The notes below the pieces were generated by a model that ran no database searches, had not been told where the DNA came from, and worked only from the letters and a program-made list of their open reading frames with translations. Below, piece by piece: positions 59,811-64,000 of a stretch of DNA of 64,000 nt. Location: contig CAIIXF020000003.1 of assembly GCA_903813345.2 (NCBI GenBank), positions 8,809,912 to 8,873,911 of the forward strand. The letters run 5' to 3'. The stretch is from Owenia fusiformis. Lineage: Eukaryota; Annelida; Polychaeta; Sabellida; Oweniidae. The first letter of the stretch is position 1; the number at the start of each line of letters is the position of its first letter. The position numbers and the translations under genes are program-made.

Positions 59811-60768
59811 TTTTATTGTTTAGCGACGGTCTTGTTTTTGTCACTGAAGGAATACCAATTGCAATTTTTGATTTCAAATTTATACGTTTCTTTAATACTC
59901 TTTGTGCATTCTCAATATCTGAGAAAATTACGAAAGATTTATTTACTCTTTGCGCTCGAAACACTAAGCTCGATAACAAACTTTCCGAATACTAGTTTAA
60001 TAAATTGGCTTCCGATATTTACTTTAAGATTTAGGCTCAAACCTTTAGGAAATTGTATATCCAGATTACCTGTATGAAAGTAGACAGCCGATGAATTTAT
60101 TAAATACCGGTTTGGTATGGTATTAAGCTTTTACCCGTACATAGTAGCGGAGTGGAAATTATTAAATGAGTGGTATCGATATGGAGAACTGAATTCAACA
60201 ATGTTTTCTCTTAAACCAATAATTGAAAACATTCTGTAAAAACACGGTATTTTATATAATGTTGACTGATTGACAACAATTTAATGCGAAATTTATTGAG
60301 AAATATTTTATATAACTGTTTTTGTTAAATTTTTTCATTTTTTAGTGCAATTGTTTTTGCTCCTTTCTACCAATTCTTGAGAATGAAATAAAATGTCTTT
60401 CCGAATCTTGTTGGAACAAATTAGCATATACAACATGTTTTTAGACCTCTCAATGTTATATTTATACAAAGGAATTCTTGGTTGATTTTAAAATTTAAAA
60501 ATATTCAAAAAATTAAAACAAAATCCCCCCAAAATAGATAAAAATCAAGATAAACCTTTTATTTCATTTAATAAGATACATTTTTAAAATCAACCAAAAT
60601 TTCCTTTGTACAATTACAATATTGGGAGACCTAAAATTGTTGTGTTTATGTCGTTTTGTTCCGATGAGGTTCGGAAAGATGTTTCATTTCACTCTGGAAA
60701 CATGATACCAAGAACAAAAAAGTGTTTGATGTGTTTTCTAAAACAATATAGATGAAAGTATATATATA
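59811..60768. other. Upstream region of the sulfotransferase gene, AT-rich
   Basis: No further gene seen. The sulfotransferase promoter should lie in the first few hundred bases (minus strand). No clear motif was picked out. Confidence 0.4.
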
Positions 60769-61337
60769 CAGGGTGGGCCAAAAACGCCACTTTTTTGCAG
60801 TTACATAGTGCCAGGGTTTTTTAGTAATAATATAATGTAACAAGCCCTTCAACTTGAATTATATTTGATCTAAAAGAGGAGTTCAATTGGTCCGCCACCC
60901 TATTTGATGATAGATTTTAGTTTTAGTCGCCTTGCTGATAAAGCAGTATCAATGAAATGTTAGCTATATTTTTTTCAACGTGTCTTAATTGCCAGCTTTA
61001 GTTGAGCAATTTTTTAGATCGGGTGCCTTCATACCATCTCCTGGAGACCTTCCCATACCCTATACTCACTGGGGTTTGCATTAGGGCTATTAGCTTGGCC
61101 GTCATCAGGGCGTATCAGTTCAGGAACATTTTGCAAATTATGCTTATTTCTCATGGTACACCACATGTTTAAGTGAGACGCTGGTGACATATTTTATTCA
61201 AGTAAACGTGTATAATTCATGATCCATGGCTAGATAACAACCTCAAGTTTCATTTGGTATGCAAATTATGATTTTGTATCAAAAATTAAAAAAGTTAAAG
61301 CATTTTGAAAAAAGTGGCGTTTTTTTGGCCCACCCTG
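60769..61337. mobile_element. 569-bp TA-flanked MITE with CAGGGTGGGCCAAAAA ends
   Basis: CAGGGTGGGCCAAAAACGCC and its inverse complement GGCGTTTTTTTGGCCCACCCTG (one T longer) bound the element, then ACTTTTTT/AAAAAAGT. TA flanks each end (60767-60768, 61338-61339). No transposase frame. Tc1/mariner-type by ends and TA duplication. Confidence 0.85.
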
Positions 61338-61535
61338 TATATTTCAAATTATATTGTTACCATTCAAAAGATGACCATTAAATTGACGATGAGTTTTTTA
61401 GATTTTTTGTATGACTGGTCTAAGAGAAACGTGTGTACAAAAAGTTCTCCATATCGATACCACTCCTTTATTTTGATTTTACTCATTCAATTATTTGTTA
61501 TTATTTACTATACCCCTGATGATGACGTTTTTATT

Positions 61536-62244
61536 ATCCCATCGAACGAAGTTCGGAGGGATATAGGGAACGCCTCCGTCCGTCCGTCCGTCCGTCTGTC
61601 CGTCCGTCCGTCCGTACGTCCGTCCGTCCGTCCGTCCGGGCAATAACTCAAATACCGTTGGCCCGATTTGGTTTATATTTTGTACACATATACCCTATGG
61701 GGGTAGAAGTTCTGCTCGAAAGCCGATTTTCAAAATGGCCGCTCATTTCAAAATGGCGGCCATTTTAGTGTTGAATTTACAGTAATTTAGGTGCAATATG
61801 TAAAACTGTAATAGCAATATGTTTTAGATGTAAAAAAATTATATAGGACATTAATAAAGCTAGAAATGTAGATATTAAAGAAGCAAATGGCAGCCATCTT
61901 GAAAAATGGCGGCCTTTACTCGTTATTTTACGATTTTTGCTGTAACTCGAAAAGTAGTGGAGCGATTTTGTTCATATTTGGTATGTGAATACTATAAACA
62001 TTGCGCACTGTCTAAAGACACTTTTGGTAGAAGGTGGCCATTTTATAAAATGGCCGCCATTTTGAAAAATGGCCGCCATTTTAACCTATTTTACTATAAC
62101 TCGAAAAGTAGTAGAGCGATTTTGTTCATATTTGGTATGTGAATACTATAAGGATGGCACACTGTCTAATGACACTTTTGGTAGAAGGCGGCCATTTTTG
62201 CTATATACTTTGTAAAAATGCCATCCATGGCTGTTCGATGGGAT
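61536..62244. mobile_element. (CCGT)n-containing dispersed element
   Basis: ATCCCATCGAAC at the left and GTTCGATGGGAT at the right form inverted ends. Inside are a CCGT tract (about 61575-61637), ATGGCGGCCATTTT hairpin motifs, and a block of about 165-bp spacing (ACTCGAAAAGTAGTGGAGCG at 61936, 62100) repeated twice. Non-coding. Confidence 0.7.
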
Positions 62245-62811
62245 TCGCTACGCTTTTGCGTTGCCGTTGTTCTGGTTATTTTTGTATAATACGTTAAATA
62301 AAATGAAGTTACAATCAGTGTATTTATGTTAATATATCCAGAAATTGTAATATTAAATCGAACATCACCTAAAAAGAAACCCCTGGATGAACTGCATTAT
62401 TTCAGCTGATATTCCGCTTGAAACGTAGTGGATCTTAATATCTATAAGTGGGACTCCCTTTATAGAAGCTTTGAACTAAATTTGCACTTCTTAATGCTGA
62501 ACCAGATAGCTTATACATACATTTCAAAAAATAGGAATGTCAAAGAAGGTGTTAAGCCAAATATTGACCTGATAGCCCAGAATTTTTTTTAAAAATCTAA
62601 TTTTCTCTCGACAGTCCTTGTTGCCCCTTTAAGGAATTAAGCCCTGGTTTCGGTGCAAAGTGGAATGATCATTCCTGTCAGGCGTTGTTTCTTGAAATAA
62701 ACACTCGTTGCTGCGCATCTCGTGCAAATTACGGAAAGCAACACCTTCAAGGAGTGGCCATTCTACATTGCAGAGTCCAGGGCTTAAATCCTTAAATATT
62801 CGTCGATATAA

Positions 62812-63577
62812 TCATACTTGCTGTGTTAATGATGTATGCTCAATTTCGACATTCGTTTCTCTGTCCGGATCGGATTTGTAGAACTGATTCAAAATGTCAA
62901 ATTTTCTTGCCAAGAATCTCTTTGTGAACATCATTTTTGTGGCGTAGGAGAATACAACTGTGGTCAAGATGCCGGCGATTATACTCAGGCTTCGGACGGG
63001 AAATATATCATCTCTGGTGTCATATGGCGGATAAGGAATGAAAGAGACGAGATTTAACGAAGGAGTTCCTTTTCCGAAGATGAGTACTAATCCCAAAACA
63101 GAGCCTAATAAGGCTCCGTACCCATTGGCAACGTCAACGTACATACTGCATATAAATTGAGGAAATACAACCACAATAACGATCTCTGTGCTAACATAAT
63201 ACAATCCAATGACAGTGTTTTCTCCATATATTGAAATTACTGACGAGACAACACCCAATACAAGCATCGTTATACGCCGTACCCACATTATTTACCGCGC
63301 TGATGCCTGAAACAAACATATTGGGATAAACTTGTTGAATATTGACCACAACACAAGTCAGAGCACAAGCAGAGTGCGCCAAGGGTTCACTTTAGTGAAC
63401 TTGTCAGTTGAGAAAATGAAAGGAATTACATATTTTGTACTAATAAAATTATATTTGGTAAAAAAGGTACCTTTTTATGAATGATAATTACATAGACGTT
63501 TTGTGTAAACATTCCACTGGATCCCAATATGATGGAGTCTACGGATGACATCATTGCAGCCGTCAAGGAGCATAAGG
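62812..63577 (-). pseudogene. SLC5A7-like (high-affinity choline transporter family) 3' end, in-frame stop; partial
   Basis: Two exons are visible: 63471-63577 (acceptor AAG, donor GTACCT) and 62812-63306 (acceptor TTTCAG, stop at 62812-62814). The first encodes LTAAMMSSVDSIILGSSGMF followed by TQNVY, the conserved sodium:solute symporter stretch before a membrane helix. The second encodes several further helices (ITMLVLGVVSSVISIYG, IVVVFPQFICSMYVDVANGY, IIAGILTTVVFSYATKMMF) and a short tail. Joining in phase 0 gives HKK|ASAR-stop-IMWVRRI, aligning with the choline-transporter segment ASDKEIVWVMRI, so TAA (63292-63294) stands where a Glu codon is expected. The rest of the frame is clean. It may be a young pseudogene, a null allele or a sequencing error. 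Upstream exons would lie beyond the right edge. Choline-transporter identity is moderately sure; another SLC5 paralogue is possible. Confidence 0.75.
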
Positions 63578-63684
63578 CTTGATATGAATGTACAAAACAA
63601 AGCATTATTTAAGGAATAAACACCGAAATTTTATGATCTATGGCGTAGCATATGACCGGATTTTGAATTCTCTTCTTTGTTAAA

Positions 63685-63830
63685 AGACCGAAATCGTTTA
63701 GCGATTGAGGTCTTTGGCAATGACCAGAATAAAATTTGTGGTCATATATTTGACATAAATTATAAAATCGAGGTCTTTGTTACGATTTTAATATGATAAA
63801 CAGACAAGAAACACAACTATTTCCATTTAT
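63685..63830 (+). repeat. Dispersed repeat R4, second copy
   Basis: CTTTGGCAATGACCAGAATA, ATATTTGACATAAATTATAA and ATATGATAAACAGACAAGAA match 22235-22420 in order. It lies in the intron upstream of the choline-transporter-like exons. Confidence 0.7.
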
Positions 63831-64000
63831 GAATTTTAGCGATGATCATACGTCAATTATATTTGATACGACGATAGTGCTGGGGAGACAACGTTTACAT
63901 TAATTTAAAAAGGACATTCCCGACCATTCTGCCTTTAAAAACCCGTGAAACTCTAGCTTAGCTTGTATCCGCGAATGACTAGTAACAGCTACCGGCAAGC

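Noticed and set aside
62836-63057. A 73-codon plus-strand frame
   Set aside because: It is antisense to the choline-transporter-like last exon.

Overview
The window is nuclear DNA from an animal. It has spliced genes with GT-AG introns, AT-rich introns, many terminal-inverted-repeat (TIR) elements, minisatellites and (CCGT)n tracts. Protein similarity is clearly metazoan. The repeat style (many TACAGGG...CCCTGTA elements, short foldback elements, TGTACATG-rich AT sequence) suggests a marine invertebrate such as a mollusc, another lophotrochozoan or a non-vertebrate deuterostome. I cannot name the species.

Four protein genes are supported. (1) 931-16962, minus: a complete 16-exon ITFG1/LINKIN (T-cell immunomodulatory protein) gene, 610 aa, with seven FG-GAP-like calcium motifs and a C-terminal membrane helix. 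(2) 17298-57078, plus: a complete 23-exon PHKB gene, the phosphorylase kinase beta regulatory subunit, 1069 aa, ending in a CaaX box. The two genes are head to head with 335 bp between start codons, the same arrangement as human ITFG1/PHKB. (3) 58320-59810, minus: a single-exon Golgi-type 2-O-sulfotransferase (HS2ST/UST family) whose stem is a 26-residue tandem repeat carrying seven evenly spaced N-glycosylation sequons. (4) 62812-63577, minus and running off the right edge: the last two exons of a sodium-coupled choline-transporter-like gene (SLC5A7 family) with an in-frame TAA.

The most unusual feature is a set of tandem duplications that include exon/intron junctions of ITFG1 and PHKB. PHKB exon 6 tail plus donor is repeated 26 times at a 114-bp period. 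Exon 11 tail plus donor is repeated 16 times at about 101 bp. The exon 22 acceptor plus exon start is repeated 4 times at 70 bp. Older or shorter copies are seen at PHKB exons 14 and 18 and at ITFG1 exons 4, 10 and 11. The exon 6 units are 69 nt, phase 2 to phase 2 and flanked by AG and GT, so each could in principle be spliced in frame as a 23-residue module.

The introns also hold several mobile elements whose ends can be set by target-site duplications: a dead mariner (10133-11128), two TA-flanked MITEs (45234-45844, 60769-61337), a 1.3-kb element with CACGGTG ends and a 5-bp duplication (37473-38764), an 836-bp foldback with a 5-bp duplication (11679-12514), a 188-bp element with a 9-bp duplication (20383-20570), and a 92-bp element with an 8-bp duplication nested in a minisatellite (13798-13889). 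Two clusters of a 16-bp palindrome with variable spacers lie about 9 kb apart in PHKB intron 20. All calls are by eye from translation and splice-site reading; family names rest on remembered protein families, not on searches.
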